From Skermania sp. ID1734 (GTDB lineage Bacteria; Actinomycetota; Actinomycetes; Mycobacteriales; Mycobacteriaceae), in the NCBI RefSeq assembly GCF_007489285.1, contig NZ_VLIY01000009.1, forward strand, positions 1 to 64,000: a DNA stretch of 64,000 bases, in the 5' to 3' direction. The translations under genes were made by a program, and so were the position numbers. The first letter of the stretch is position 1, and each line of letters opens with the position of its first letter. Of the stretch, positions 31,407 through 40,259 are shown in pieces. The notes below the pieces were generated by a model that saw nothing but the letters and a program-made list of their open reading frames with translations, searched no databases and was not told the origin of the DNA.

Positions 31407-32563
31407 GGCGTCACCGCGCTGCTTTGCGGATCGATGAGTATCTTTGCGTGCACCTCCGGGTCACCCAGCGCATCGAAGGCGTTCGAAACACCGTCGAGTC
31501 CAACGGTTCCGGTGATCAACGGCGCCGGATTCACCTTGCCGTCGGCGAGCATGTGCAGCGTCTCGCGGAACTCACGCGGGTCGTAGCCGAACGCAAAGCG
31601 CAGGTCTATCTCCTTGTTAATAGCCATGGCCGGTCGGAAGGTGTCGGCTTGCATGCACACTCCCGCCACCACGACGCGAGAGCGCAGCGGTGCCCCGGAA
31701 ATGATGTTCTCGATCACGCCGGGCATGCCGACGCATTCGAAAATGACCGGGCCGGAAGGCGTTGCGCCGACGGTCTCCGCGATCCGCATGAGGTGCCACC
31801 ACGGCACCTTGGGCAGATAACGGAGCTTGTCCATGGCACCCACGGCGACGTCGAGCAGCTCCGACGCATTGCGGATCTCCCGGCCCTGCGGATAGGCGGT
31901 CCACGGCGACTCCGCTGCCGGGTCGACAACAACGTCAGCGCCGCATTCGGTGGCGAGCCGACGCCGACTCGGTGAGAAGTCGCTGGCCACGATCGTGCCC
32001 GCGCCGCTGGCTTTGAGCATGCTGATGACCGCCAAACCGATAGGCCCGCAGCCGATTACGATCGCGGTTCCGCCCCTGCCGACCTGACCCTTGCGGACCG
32101 CGTGCCAGGCAACCGCCATGGGCTCTGTAAGCGCCGCATGTTCGGCCGACAGGCCGTTGGGCACGTCCATGGTCAGCGATTCCTGCACCAGCACCTGTTC
32201 CGCGTAACCGCCCGGCGCGGCCTCGGAAAGTCCGGTCAGCTCAACGCCTTTTGACTGACGCACGATCGGGAGCGCAACGACGGGGGTGCCGACCTTCCAG
32301 CGCTTACGGCAGTCCGGGCCGTATTCCGCTACCGTGCCGCAGAATTCGTGGCCGAGAACGACCGACTGATCCGACCGCATGAACCCGGAGTATCCGGCCT
32401 CCGCCGACAGGTCCGCCACGTCGTCGCAGTGCACGCGGGCATGCAGGTCCGACCCGCAGATGCCGCAGCGCAGCACGTCGAGCAAGACCTGACCGGGCCC
32501 CGGCACCAATGCCGGTCGCTCATCGACGTGAAACTGCCCCCGCGTACAGACGGCTGCCTTCAT
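31403..32563 (-). CDS. Zinc-binding alcohol dehydrogenase (MDR family)
   Basis: A 386-residue medium-chain dehydrogenase. Catalytic zinc ligands are in RCGICGSDLH and LGHEFCGTVAE. The NAD-binding fold contains VIGCGPIGLAVISML. The usual run of four cysteines for the structural zinc is not seen: only PDCRKRW occurs in that stretch, so the structural zinc site is probably missing. The ATG is preceded by AGGAGC. The downstream secreted-protein gene overlaps its stop. Substrate is not evident; an oxidised alcohol or formaldehyde is possible. Confidence 0.88.
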   Translation of the reverse strand: MKAAVCTRGQFHVDERPALVPGPGQVLLDVLRCGICGSDLHARVHCDDVADLSAEAGYSGFMRSDQSVVLGHEFCGTVAEYGPDCRKRWKVGTPVVALPIVRQSKGVELTGLSEAAPGGYAEQVLVQESLTMDVPNGLSAEHAALTEPMAVAWHAVRKGQVGRGGTAIVIGCGPIGLAVISMLKASGAGTIVASDFSPSRRRLATECGADVVVDPAAESPWTAYPQGREIRNASELLDVAVGAMDKLRYLPKVPWWHLMRIAETVGATPSGPVIFECVGMPGVIENIISGAPLRSRVVVAGVCMQADTFRPAMAINKEIDLRFAFGYDPREFRETLHMLADGKVNPAPLITGTVGLDGVSNAFDALGDPEVHAKILIDPQSSAVTP

Positions 32564-32618
32564 GCGCTGCTCCTGATGTGGTGCGGTCTTCATCCGAACC
32601 TAGCGCTACTTCGACCCG

Positions 32619-32939
32619 TCAGGAACCGGCGGCTGTTCCATATGCGGTCTGGAAGCTGAGCACCTGCGGGTTCAGACAGGCCGCGCTCACCGCCGTACCG
32701 GGCGCGAAGCTCGACACCGTCTGACCGGTGCTCGCGGAGTTGAACACCAGCCCCGAGGGTGTGGCGAAGCCGACGAGTCCACAGGTCCAGTTCTCGCCCG
32801 GCGTGTCAGTTCCGAGAGTGACCGATCCGATGACCGGGCCGGAAGTCACCGTCGGGGCGGCAGCGGCAATTCCGGAACCAGCTGTCACCGTGGCGAACGC
32901 GGCGAAGCCGGCACATGCAACACGGGCGAAGAAGCCCAT
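32619..32939 (-). CDS. Short secreted protein
   Basis: A 106-residue protein with a signal peptide (MGFFARVACAGFAAFATVTA) cleaved after about AAAA. The mature part of about 75 residues is rich in Gly, Ser and Thr and holds two Cys (WTCGLVG and SAACLNP), likely one disulfide. The start is an ATG preceded by GAGAAAGG. I recognise the general mycobacterial small secreted type but no named family. It lies between the dehydrogenase gene and a TetR gene on the same strand. Confidence 0.7.
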   Translation of the reverse strand: MGFFARVACAGFAAFATVTAGSGIAAAAPTVTSGPVIGSVTLGTDTPGENWTCGLVGFATPSGLVFNSASTGQTVSSFAPGTAVSAACLNPQVLSFQTAYGTAAGS

Positions 32940-32995
32940 CGGCGAACCTTTCTCACAAGTGCCGTGGTTGGCACAGTGTTGTCGGCAGGCGGCAC

Positions 32996-33658
32996 TCATC
33001 CGATCGCAGCAGTCCCCTCGCCGGCAGCGACGATTTCCGCCTTCGCCAACCGCAGCAACTGCGCGCGCACCCGACGCCACTGCCTGTCGACACGCGAGCG
33101 ATCAGAATGCACGTAGTTGCTCACGAGGATTCCGCGCATCGTGTCCATGGCGGTAAAGGTGAAGTCCCGCACCACATCTTCGGCCACGCCCGGCACAATC
33201 GTCGAACCCAGCGCGGTGACATTGGTGGTGACCACCTTCTCCACCTGGGCCACATGCCCGGCCAACTCCGGATCGGTGCGCGCCGCCACCCAAAGCTCAA
33301 CGGCCGCAACGAACAAGGGGCCCTGGTGGATCTCCCACAACAGATCCAACCCGCGGCTCAGTGCGTCCTCAGCGCCTAGCGCCTTGCTCAGCTCACGAAT
33401 GGCCTCCTCGGCCCGCTTGGTAGCCAGATGCCGGACCGCGGCCGTCACCAGATCCGCCTTCGACGGAAAGTGATGCACCTGCGCGCCGCGGGTCACACCT
33501 GCTTTCGCGGCGACCCGCGGTGTGGTGGTTCCCGCATAGCCGTATTCGACAAGGCACTCGATGGTGGCATCGAGCAGCTTGGCGCGCGTCTCGGCGCTGC
33601 GCTCCTCTTGTGTCCTGCGCGCACGCACCACCGCCGGTGACCTGACCATAACGGGCAT
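32996..33658 (-). CDS. TetR-family regulator
   Basis: A 220-residue TetR regulator. The HTH is ATIECLVEYGYAGTTTPRVA followed by AKAGVTRGAQVHHFPSKADL, typical of the family. The C-terminal domain is helical (LGAEDALSRGLDLLWEIHQG). It lies 38 bp downstream of the fabG-type gene in the same direction, so it may regulate that gene or itself. The ATG at 33658 or one three codons later are both plausible starts. Confidence 0.88.
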   Translation of the reverse strand: MPVMVRSPAVVRARRTQEERSAETRAKLLDATIECLVEYGYAGTTTPRVAAKAGVTRGAQVHHFPSKADLVTAAVRHLATKRAEEAIRELSKALGAEDALSRGLDLLWEIHQGPLFVAAVELWVAARTDPELAGHVAQVEKVVTTNVTALGSTIVPGVAEDVVRDFTFTAMDTMRGILVSNYVHSDRSRVDRQWRRVRAQLLRLAKAEIVAAGEGTAAIG

Positions 33659-33696
33659 GGTACCGGCACAGCTGCATGTTTCTGGGCGGTGCCGGG

Positions 33697-34455
33697 TCAG
33701 TCCTTGGGACCACCGGCCACGTAGATGACCTGCCCGGACACGAAGCCTGCGCCGTCGCTGGCCAGGAAGGACGCCGTGTGGGCGATGTCCTCCGGCTTCC
33801 CGGTGCGTGCGACGGGAATCTGCTGTGCGGCCGCCTTGATGAAGTCCTCGAACGGCACACCCACCCGCGCGGCGGTCGCCGCGGTCATGTCGGTCTCGAT
33901 GAAACCGGGCGCGATGGCATTCGCCGTGACACCGAACTTGCCCAGCTCGATCGCGAGCGTCTTGGTGAAGCCCTGCATGCCGGCCTTGGCCGCGGAGTAG
34001 TTGGCCTGGCCGCGGTTACCGAGCGCCGACGTGCTCGACAGGTTGATGATGCGGCCGAACTTCGCGTCGACCATGTACTTCTGTACGGCGCGCGACATCA
34101 GGAAAGCACCGCGCAGGTGCACACCGAGCACCGCGTCCCAGTCGTCGACAGTCATCTTGAACAGCAGGTTGTCGCGCAAGATGCCGGCGTTGTTGACCAG
34201 CACGGTCGGGGCGCCGAGTTCATTGGCCACCCGCTCGACGGCCTCGGTCACCGACTGCTCGTTGGAGACGTCGGCGCCGACCGCGAGGGCCTCGCCGCCG
34301 GTGGACTTGATGGCCTCGACGGTGTCACCGCACGATCCTTCGTCGAGGTCGAGGACCGCCACGGCGTAACCATCACTGGCCAGCCGCTTTGCCACGGCCG
34401 CACCGATTCCCCGGGCGGCACCGGTAACGATTGCAGTCCTGCGTTCCTGACTCAT
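33697..34455 (-). CDS. 3-oxoacyl-reductase type SDR (FabG-like)
   Basis: A 252-residue classical short-chain reductase. TGAARGIG near residue 12, VLVNNAGILRDN, the catalytic YSAAK and ANAIAPGFIETDM are FabG-like. Asp after the second strand (AVLDLDEG) points to NAD(H) rather than NADP(H). A strong GAGGAGA ribosome binding site precedes the ATG. Mycobacteria carry many FabG paralogues; the neighbours (TetR, methyltransferase) do not fix its pathway. It is divergent from the methyltransferase gene. Confidence 0.85.
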   Translation of the reverse strand: MSQERRTAIVTGAARGIGAAVAKRLASDGYAVAVLDLDEGSCGDTVEAIKSTGGEALAVGADVSNEQSVTEAVERVANELGAPTVLVNNAGILRDNLLFKMTVDDWDAVLGVHLRGAFLMSRAVQKYMVDAKFGRIINLSSTSALGNRGQANYSAAKAGMQGFTKTLAIELGKFGVTANAIAPGFIETDMTAATAARVGVPFEDFIKAAAQQIPVARTGKPEDIAHTASFLASDGAGFVSGQVIYVAGGPKD

Positions 34456-34598
34456 GTGCGCTGTCTCCTCGAATTCGGCGGCTTTTGACCATGATGGCAC
34501 CGGGGTACGACACCGCGCGCGGGTGGCGCCGGAACCGACGGTGCAACGACGAGCATCGGATCGAGAAGGTTGTCGGTGGCCCCGAGTAGCTTGAGCCC

Positions 34599-35495
34599 GT
34601 GCGAAGCGATGGTGATTCATGGGATATCAAAACCAGCGTGGGGGCGACGGCCCTGTTCGTCGCGGCCGCGCGTGGATTGGCCGCACGGCAGCCGGATCCG
34701 CTGGCGGTCGACCCGTTCGCGGAGGTGTTTTGCCGCGCGGCCGGTGAGCAGTGGTCTGCGCTGTTCGAGCCGGGCGCGGACACCTCGGACCACCCGTTGG
34801 TGTCGACCGCGTTCGGCCGAAACTTCCAGGAGTTTCAGGCCGCCCGCACCCGGTTCTTCGACACCTACCTGACGCGGGCGGTAGGTGCCGGGGTGCGTCA
34901 AGTGGTGATCTTGGCCGCGGGCCTGGACTCGCGCGCATACCGACTGCCCTTTCCTGCCGGCACAGTCGTCTACGAGCTCGACCGTGCCCCGGTCCTCGAG
35001 TTCAAGCGCGAGGTACTCGCTGAGCACGGCGCGGAATTGACAGCGCAGCGCTGTGAGGTCGCTGTCGACCTTCGTGACGACTGGGCAAAGGCTCTGCAGC
35101 AGAACGGCTTCGATGCCGCAAACCCGACCGCCTGGCTGATCGAGGGCCTGTTGCTCTACCTGCCGGCCGACGCTCAGGACCGGATCTTCGAGACGGTCGA
35201 CGCGCTGTCCGCCAGCGGCAGTCAGGTGGCCATCGAGCAGATGGACACGATCCCCGCGGACGTGTACTCGCAGATGACCAAGCCGTCAGCGGAGGCGCCG
35301 GGGCGAAACCAGTGGGCAACACTGCTGTACAACGAGCCGAAAAGTGAAGCCTCCGAATGGTTCTCGCAGCACCACTGGGCAGCCAATCGGACCGAACTGG
35401 CAGACTACCTCGCCGAACTCGGGGTCGCCGTCGATCCCGACGCCGGGCAGATCCGGCCGACCGCCGCCAGCTTTGTGGATGCGATCAAGCGCTAG
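34599..35495 (+). CDS. SAM-dependent methyltransferase, mycobacterial LCMT-like family
   Basis: A 298-residue methyltransferase of the large mycobacterial family related to leucine carboxyl methyltransferases (TIGR00027 type). Family marks are the N-terminal WDIKTSVGATALFVAAARGL, the SAM site VVILAAGLDSRAYRLPFP and the NPTAWLIEGLLLYLPADAQD motif. Such genes occur in many copies in mycobacteria; substrates are mostly unknown. GTG start at 34599. The last 11 bp overlap the convergent regulator. Confidence 0.9.
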   Translation: MRSDGDSWDIKTSVGATALFVAAARGLAARQPDPLAVDPFAEVFCRAAGEQWSALFEPGADTSDHPLVSTAFGRNFQEFQAARTRFFDTYLTRAVGAGVRQVVILAAGLDSRAYRLPFPAGTVVYELDRAPVLEFKREVLAEHGAELTAQRCEVAVDLRDDWAKALQQNGFDAANPTAWLIEGLLLYLPADAQDRIFETVDALSASGSQVAIEQMDTIPADVYSQMTKPSAEAPGRNQWATLLYNEPKSEASEWFSQHHWAANRTELADYLAELGVAVDPDAGQIRPTAASFVDAIKR

Positions 35496-36138
35496 GCGTC
35501 ACCAGGTGGGCCACGCAGCGGTCCGGCTCGACGAACGGGTCCAGTCTGTCCACCGTCACCGCCGCACCCTGGGACTCCAAGGCGCCCTGCATGATCCCAA
35601 GATGGATGGGGCAGACGACGGTGCTCTGCGTCTCCGACATTTCCAGGAATGGGCAGTGGCGCAATTGGATATTCGCCTCCGCGTCCAGTTCCGGGGCGAA
35701 GCCAAGCCGTTCCAGCACCTCGACGAGGCTGCCGACCGCCTGCTTTGGCGTCGCCGGTCGTGTCGGCTCGGGCAGCAGGTGGCGTCCCCAGTTTTTGCCG
35801 GCCTCGGTCGCGCGCGCGGCGACATCGGGTTCCGCGGCGAGACTGGCCGTCAGGACATTGGCGAGCAATCGGTAGTTTCGCGGCCCGGCCGGGTCCATAC
35901 CAGCCCTGGCGCGGAACATCAGCGGCGGGCGGCCCGGCCCGCTGCGCGGTAGCTCGACGCGCTCGGCCTGCTCGTTCCGGACCAGCGCGTCGAGGTGGAA
36001 GCGCACGGTGTTGGGATGCAGGTCCAACCGCTCGGCAAGTTCCTGAATGCTCGACGCCTCACGTGAACTATGTAGAACGGCAAGGACATCGGCGCGGCGT
36101 CCACCGAGTTCCACGCCACTTTCCGCTGGAGTACTCAC
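35485..36138 (-). CDS. SufR-like winged-helix regulator coupled to ferredoxin
   Basis: A 217-residue regulator similar in build to the one at 23301-23960. Winged helix in the first 85 residues (SIQELAERLDLHPNTVRFHL, then the wing ELPRSGPGRPPLMF). In the C-terminal half HCPFLEM is followed 13 residues later by VCPIHLGIMQG, the same C-x13-C spacing as its paralogue, with a last Cys in EPDRCVAHL. The gene starts with a GTG overlapping the ferredoxin stop (GTGA), so it is co-translated with fdxA. A cluster-sensing regulator made along with an Fe-S protein is a natural pairing; cluster binding is inference. Confidence 0.8.
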   Translation of the reverse strand: MSTPAESGVELGGRRADVLAVLHSSREASSIQELAERLDLHPNTVRFHLDALVRNEQAERVELPRSGPGRPPLMFRARAGMDPAGPRNYRLLANVLTASLAAEPDVAARATEAGKNWGRHLLPEPTRPATPKQAVGSLVEVLERLGFAPELDAEANIQLRHCPFLEMSETQSTVVCPIHLGIMQGALESQGAAVTVDRLDPFVEPDRCVAHLVTPSA

Positions 36139-36485
36139 GTCTGTACGCTCCGTTTCGCCAATCGCGCGACCACTGGGGCGTCGACCCCTAGCGGGCCGAG
36201 TTTGGCTGCACCGCCAGGTGACCCGAGCGGCTCGTCGTGACCGGGCAGCGGCTGAAAGAAGAAGGCGGCGTTGTCGTCGCGGTACTGCTCCCACTCCGCG
36301 GGCAGGTCGTCTTCATAGTAAATCGCATCAACCGGGCAAACCGGCACGCAGGCACCACAGTCGACGCACTCGTCCGGATGGATGTAGAGACTTCGACCAC
36401 CCTCGTAGATGCAGTCGACCGGACACTCCTCGACGCAGCTGCGGTCCATGACATCCACGCACGCTTCCCCGATCACATATGTCAC
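36135..36485 (-). CDS. fdxA: 7Fe-4S ferredoxin
   Basis: A 116-residue ferredoxin with the FdxA layout. CVEECPVDC near residue 17 and the DECVDCGACVPVCP motif near residue 39 provide ligands for a 3Fe-4S and a 4Fe-4S cluster. The remainder (DNAAFFFQPLPGHDEPLGSP) is the family's C-terminal extension. In M. tuberculosis fdxA is part of the DosR hypoxia regulon; I see no 20-bp DosR box here. Its promoter region holds a perfect 9-bp inverted repeat at 36493-36517. The regulator gene follows in the same operon. Confidence 0.94.
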   Translation of the reverse strand: MTYVIGEACVDVMDRSCVEECPVDCIYEGGRSLYIHPDECVDCGACVPVCPVDAIYYEDDLPAEWEQYRDDNAAFFFQPLPGHDEPLGSPGGAAKLGPLGVDAPVVARLAKRSVQT

Positions 36486-36492
36486 GGGTCTA

Positions 36493-36517
36493 TTTATACA
36501 ACATCAACTTGTATAAA
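36493..36517. promoter_or_regulatory. Perfect inverted repeat TTTATACAA / TTGTATAAA
   Basis: The 9-bp arms with a 7-base spacer (CATCAAC) begin 8 bp before the ferredoxin ATG, in the AT-rich divergent region between fdxA and ctaD. Both the position and the co-transcribed regulator suggest an operator; it could be bound by that regulator. Confidence 0.6.
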
Positions 36518-36623
36518 CTACGTGCAGCGGAGTTGGCCGCCGACACGTTTGAGTCGTTATCGGTTGGGTATGTCGCGGCTGTTTCGCCGACCGGCCTTAA
36601 CGGGTTTCGCGTGAGGAGGGGTT

Positions 36624-38348
36624 GTGGCAGATCTAGCTACGCAACGCGTCGAAGAGTTGCAACCGGTACGCCCCTATCCCCGCCGAATAGCGCCGAAAGG
36701 CTCCCACCTCTACAGCTACATCACCACCACCGATCCCAAGGCCCTCGGCATTCTCTATATTTCCTCGTCGCTGGCCTTCTTCCTGATCGGCGGGCTGATG
36801 GCGCTGCTGATGCGCGCCGAACTGGCCGTGCCGGGAATGCAGTTCCTGTCCAACGAGCAGTACAACCAGTTGTTCACCATGCACGGCACGATCATGCTGC
36901 TGTTCTATGCGACGCCGATCGTGTTCGGATTCGCCAACTGCATTCTGCCGCTGCAGATCGGCGCTCCCGACGTTGCATTTCCCCGCCTGAACGCCCTGAG
37001 CTACTGGCTGTACCTGTTCGGCGCCACCATGGCCACGGCAGGGTTCATCACGCCGGGCGGGGCCGCCGATTTCGGCTGGACGGCCTACTCGCCGCTTACT
37101 GACGCAATGCACGCGCCCGGCGTCGGCGCCGACCTGTGGGTCATGGGACTGGCCGTCTCCGGTCTCGGCACCATCCTCGGCGGCGTCAACATGATCACGA
37201 CGGTGATTTGCCTGCGCTGCCCCGGCATGACCATGTTCCGGATGCCGATCTTCACCTGGAACATCTTCATCACGAGCATCCTGGTCCTGCTCGCGTTCCC
37301 CATTCTGACGGCCGCGTTGATGGGTCTCGAATACGATCGCCGCCTTGGTGGGCACATCTATGCCCCGGCCTCCGGCGGTGCGATTTTGTGGCAGCACCTG
37401 TTCTGGTTCTTCGGTCATCCCGAGGTGTACATCGTCGCGCTGCCCTTCTTCGGCATCGTGACAGAAGTGTTCCCGGTGTTCAGCCGAAAGCCGGTATTCG
37501 GTTACACCGCACTGGTTTTCGCGACGATCAGCATTGCGGCGTTGTCGGTGGCGGTGTGGGCGCACCACATGTACGCGACCGGTGCGGTGCTGCTCCCGTT
37601 CTTCAGTTTCATGACCTTCCTGATCGCCGTACCGACCGGGGTGAAGTTCTTCAACTGGATCGGCACCATGTGGAAGGGCAAGTTAACTTTCGAAACGCCC
37701 ATGCTGTTCTCTATCGGCTTCGTGGTGACATTCCTGTTCGGCGGGCTGACCGGCGTTATCTTGGCCAGCCCCCCGCTGGACTTCCACGTGACCGACTCCT
37801 ATTTCGTGGTGGCGCACTTCCACTACGTGCTGTTCGGCACCATCGTGTTCGCTACCTATGCGGGAATCTATTTCTGGTTCCCGAAGATGACGGGTCGCAT
37901 GCTCGATGAGCGGCTGGGCAAGTGGCATTTCTGGGCCACCTTCATCGGTTTCCACAGCACGTTCCTGATCCAGCATTGGCTCGGTGCCGAAGGAATGCCA
38001 AGGCGCTACGCCGACTACCTGCCCAGCGACAATTTCACCGTGCTGAACAGCGTGTCGACGATTGGCGCGTTCGTCCTCGGCGGATCGCTGTTGCCGTTCG
38101 TATGGAATCTTTTCCGGAGCTGGCGCTATGGCGAGATGGTGACGGTCGACGATCCGTGGGGTTTCGGAAATTCACTCGAGTGGGCCACGACTTGCCCGCC
38201 CCCGCGGCACAACTTCTATGAGCTGCCGCGAATCCGTTCCGAGCGGCCGGCCTTCGAGCTGCACTACCCGCACATGGTCGAGCGGATGCGAAAGGAATCG
38301 CACGTGGGCTGGGGGTCGGATACCGAGGACGTTGCCGTTACGCACTGA
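36624..38348 (+). CDS. ctaD: Cytochrome c oxidase subunit I
   Basis: A 574-residue haem-copper oxidase subunit with twelve membrane segments. Haem and copper ligands are visible: His in FTMHGTIML, the cross-linked His-Tyr pair in [14 protein letters not shown], the His pair in [10 protein letters not shown], and [11 protein letters not shown]. It reduces oxygen as part of the aa3 branch. GTG start after GAGGAGGGG. In mycobacteria the main ctaD lies beside serB2; here neighbours are fdxA and an MFS gene, so it may be an extra copy. No ctaC or ctaE lies nearby, so it must pair with subunits encoded elsewhere. Confidence 0.95.
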   Translation: MADLATQRVEELQPVRPYPRRIAPKGSHLYSYITTTDPKALGILYISSSLAFFLIGGLMALLMRAELAVPGMQFLSNEQYNQLFTMHGTIMLLFYATPIVFGFANCILPLQIGAPDVAFPRLNALSYWLYLFGATMATAGFITPGGAADFGWTAYSPLTDAMHAPGVGADLWVMGLAVSGLGTILGGVNMITTVICLRCPGMTMFRMPIFTWNIFITSILVLLAFPILTAALMGLEYDRRLGGHIYAPASGGAILWQHLFWFFGHPEVYIVALPFFGIVTEVFPVFSRKPVFGYTALVFATISIAALSVAVWAHHMYATGAVLLPFFSFMTFLIAVPTGVKFFNWIGTMWKGKLTFETPMLFSIGFVVTFLFGGLTGVILASPPLDFHVTDSYFVVAHFHYVLFGTIVFATYAGIYFWFPKMTGRMLDERLGKWHFWATFIGFHSTFLIQHWLGAEGMPRRYADYLPSDNFTVLNSVSTIGAFVLGGSLLPFVWNLFRSWRYGEMVTVDDPWGFGNSLEWATTCPPPRHNFYELPRIRSERPAFELHYPHMVERMRKESHVGWGSDTEDVAVTH

Positions 38349-38397
38349 CTCGCCCGGTATCGGGACCGGTACTGAGCCGACAAAACTTGGTCGCCGC

Positions 38398-38438
38398 GAC
38401 GGGATCCAGTCTGTAGGAAGAACTTTCGTTCGCGCAGT
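38398..38438. repeat. Left copy of a 41-bp imperfect repeat flanking an MFS gene
   Basis: Matches 39742-39782 with about eight mismatches; AACTTTCGTT and GCGCAGT are identical in both. Here it is non-coding, in the gap between ctaD and the MFS gene. Read on the minus strand it resembles the last codons of the MarR gene. Confidence 0.6.
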
Positions 38439-38515
38439 TACGCGCCCGGGAAGTCGGCGCTGCGCCGACGGCGCGGCGGCTTGTCCCGGCCGCCACCGGC
38501 CGCTTGGATCGCAGA

Positions 38516-39742
38516 GTGACAAGGCTGGGCCGCCAGTTCGGGTGGCTGTGGGGTGCGTATGCGGTGAGCACCGCGGGCACCTGGCTGGCCTTCGACGCTC
38601 TTCCCCTCATCGCGGTGCTGGTGCTGCATACCGGACCGGCCGCGGTGTCCGCGCTGGCGGCCGCCGGACTGGCGGCGGGCGCTCTGCTGGCGATTCCGCT
38701 CGGGCCGTGGATCGAATTCCGCCGCAAGCGCCCGGTGATGATCTGGATGGACGTGACCCGATGTGTCGCGATGCTCAGTGTGCCGATTGCGTACGCCTTC
38801 GGCTGGCTGAGCTTCGTCCAGTTGGTGTTGGTCACGATCGTGGTTGCCGCCGCCGACATCGCGTTCAACGCGGCCAGCGGCGCCTTTGTGAAATCGCTGG
38901 TGCGCCAAGACCAGTTGCTGGTGGCCAATGCCCGCTTCGAATCGACCATGTGGACCTCGATCGCACTGGGACCACCGCTGGGCGGGGCGGCCATCGGCAT
39001 GTTCGGTCCGGTCACGACCGTGCTTGCCAACGCCGGCAGTTTCCTGGCCTCTGCCCTGGGCTTGCGAGCGATTCGGGATGGCGAAGCGGTACCTACCCGA
39101 GACTCGCAGCGGTTGAATTCGCGAGACGTTCTCGCTGGTTGGCGATACATCCTTGCTCATCGGTCGCTGCGTCTGCTGCTGGCCAACACGATTAGCGTCA
39201 ACGGGCTGATCATGGCGACGGCTCCGCTGATGGCCGTGCTGATGTTGCGCGACTTGGGCTTCGCGCCCTGGCAGTACGGCCTGGCGTTCGGCGCGCCATG
39301 CGTCGGCGGCTTGATCGGCTCACGTTTGGCTCGCGGACTCACCGCCCGGTTCGGCACTGAGCGCGTCTTGCGCGTCGCGGGAACGTTGCGCGCGTGCTGG
39401 CTGCTCGGATTGGCCTTTGTTCGGCCCGGCGCCGCTGGGATCGTGCTGGTGATCTTGGTCGAACTCGGTCTGGTCACCTGCGCGGGCGTGTTCAATCCGG
39501 TGTTCGCGACCTACCGGCTCGAGCACACCGCCGACGACGTCATCGCGCGCGTGCTGGCGGCCTGGTCGGTGACTAGCAAGGCGACCATCGCGGTGTTCAC
39601 CGCGCTGTGGGGAGTTTTGGCGACGGTGACCGGGCCGCGCACCGCCGTCGCGGTTGCCGGGTTGCTCGCGTTGGCGACGCCACTCTTGTTGCGACAGCTC
39701 AGGTATGCGCCGCGACTCGACGAACAAGTCCTTGCCCCTTAG
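38516..39742 (+). CDS. MFS transporter
   Basis: A 408-residue transporter with about twelve membrane segments. It resembles the EntS-like (MFS_3) group: AYAVSTAGTWLAFDALPLIA in segment 1, FEFRRKRP-type loop IEFRRKRPVMIWMDVTRC between segments 2 and 3, FNAASGAFVKSLVRQDQLLV after segment 4, and GLIGSRLARGLTARFG. Members export siderophores or drugs. GTG start; a TTG four codons earlier is also possible. Its last 44 bp overlap the convergent MarR gene. The MarR/PfpI block next to it may control it, but nothing shows this directly. Confidence 0.85.
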   Translation: MTRLGRQFGWLWGAYAVSTAGTWLAFDALPLIAVLVLHTGPAAVSALAAAGLAAGALLAIPLGPWIEFRRKRPVMIWMDVTRCVAMLSVPIAYAFGWLSFVQLVLVTIVVAAADIAFNAASGAFVKSLVRQDQLLVANARFESTMWTSIALGPPLGGAAIGMFGPVTTVLANAGSFLASALGLRAIRDGEAVPTRDSQRLNSRDVLAGWRYILAHRSLRLLLANTISVNGLIMATAPLMAVLMLRDLGFAPWQYGLAFGAPCVGGLIGSRLARGLTARFGTERVLRVAGTLRACWLLGLAFVRPGAAGIVLVILVELGLVTCAGVFNPVFATYRLEHTADDVIARVLAAWSVTSKATIAVFTALWGVLATVTGPRTAVAVAGLLALATPLLLRQLRYAPRLDEQVLAP

Positions 39743-40259
39743 ACGGAATCTCGTCTCTAGCAGGAACTTTCGTTGGCGCAGTCGCGGTCTCCAGCGTGGC
39801 CAACAGCCGACGCGTGGCCGCCAGTCCCGCGCGCAAATGCTCGGCCCCGACCTCGTTGCCGAGCGCATTCGACCATGGATGCTGGGCGACGCTGATCCGC
39901 CGCACGGCCCAGTATCCGGCCTCCGTGCATGCCAGCAGCTTGGCCCGGCGGTGCGCGGGATTGGGCCGGTACTCCGCGAGCCCGCGATCGACCAAGAGGT
40001 CAGCGATGCGCTGCACGGCTTGGCGGGTCAAGCCCATCCGCCGGCCGATGTCGGCAACCGATCGGGGCTGGTCCAGCACTCCGCCGAGCACCTGCCACCA
40101 CGCAGCCGTCAACCCGCCAGCCGATGCCAGTTGCTGGGCGACATCGAGCAGCGCCGCGTTGAGCCGGAACGTTTCGATAACCAGTTCCGTCAGTAGTCGC
40201 CCCGAGTCGTCCTGCGGCGGCGGCTCGGGCCATTGCTCACGGGGCGGGACGCGTGTCAC
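39699..40259 (-). CDS. MarR-family regulator
   Basis: A 186-residue MarR protein. The HTH region is ARCH-like: DQPRSVADIGRRMGLTRQAV then QRIADLLVDRGLAEYRPNPA and the wing HRRAKLLACTEAGYWAV. The GTG start overlaps the PfpI stop by 4 bp (GTGA), so both genes form an operon. The palindrome in front of the PfpI gene is the likely operator. The C-terminal codons lie inside the repeat copy at 39742-39782. Confidence 0.85.
   Translation of the reverse strand: MTRVPPREQWPEPPPQDDSGRLLTELVIETFRLNAALLDVAQQLASAGGLTAAWWQVLGGVLDQPRSVADIGRRMGLTRQAVQRIADLLVDRGLAEYRPNPAHRRAKLLACTEAGYWAVRRISVAQHPWSNALGNEVGAEHLRAGLAATRRLLATLETATAPTKVPARDEIPSKGQGLVRRVAAHT
39742..39782. repeat. Right copy of a 41-bp imperfect repeat, inside the MarR 3' end
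   Basis: Partner of the copy at 38398-38438, same orientation. It encodes APTKVPARDEIPSKG in the MarR frame; the left copy reads ARTKVLPTDWIPSRR in the equivalent frame. Confidence 0.6.

Noticed and set aside
36486-36623. DosR box upstream of fdxA
   Set aside because: I looked for the 20-bp hypoxia-regulator palindrome with GGGAC/GTCCC halves and did not see it; only the TTTATACAA repeat is present.
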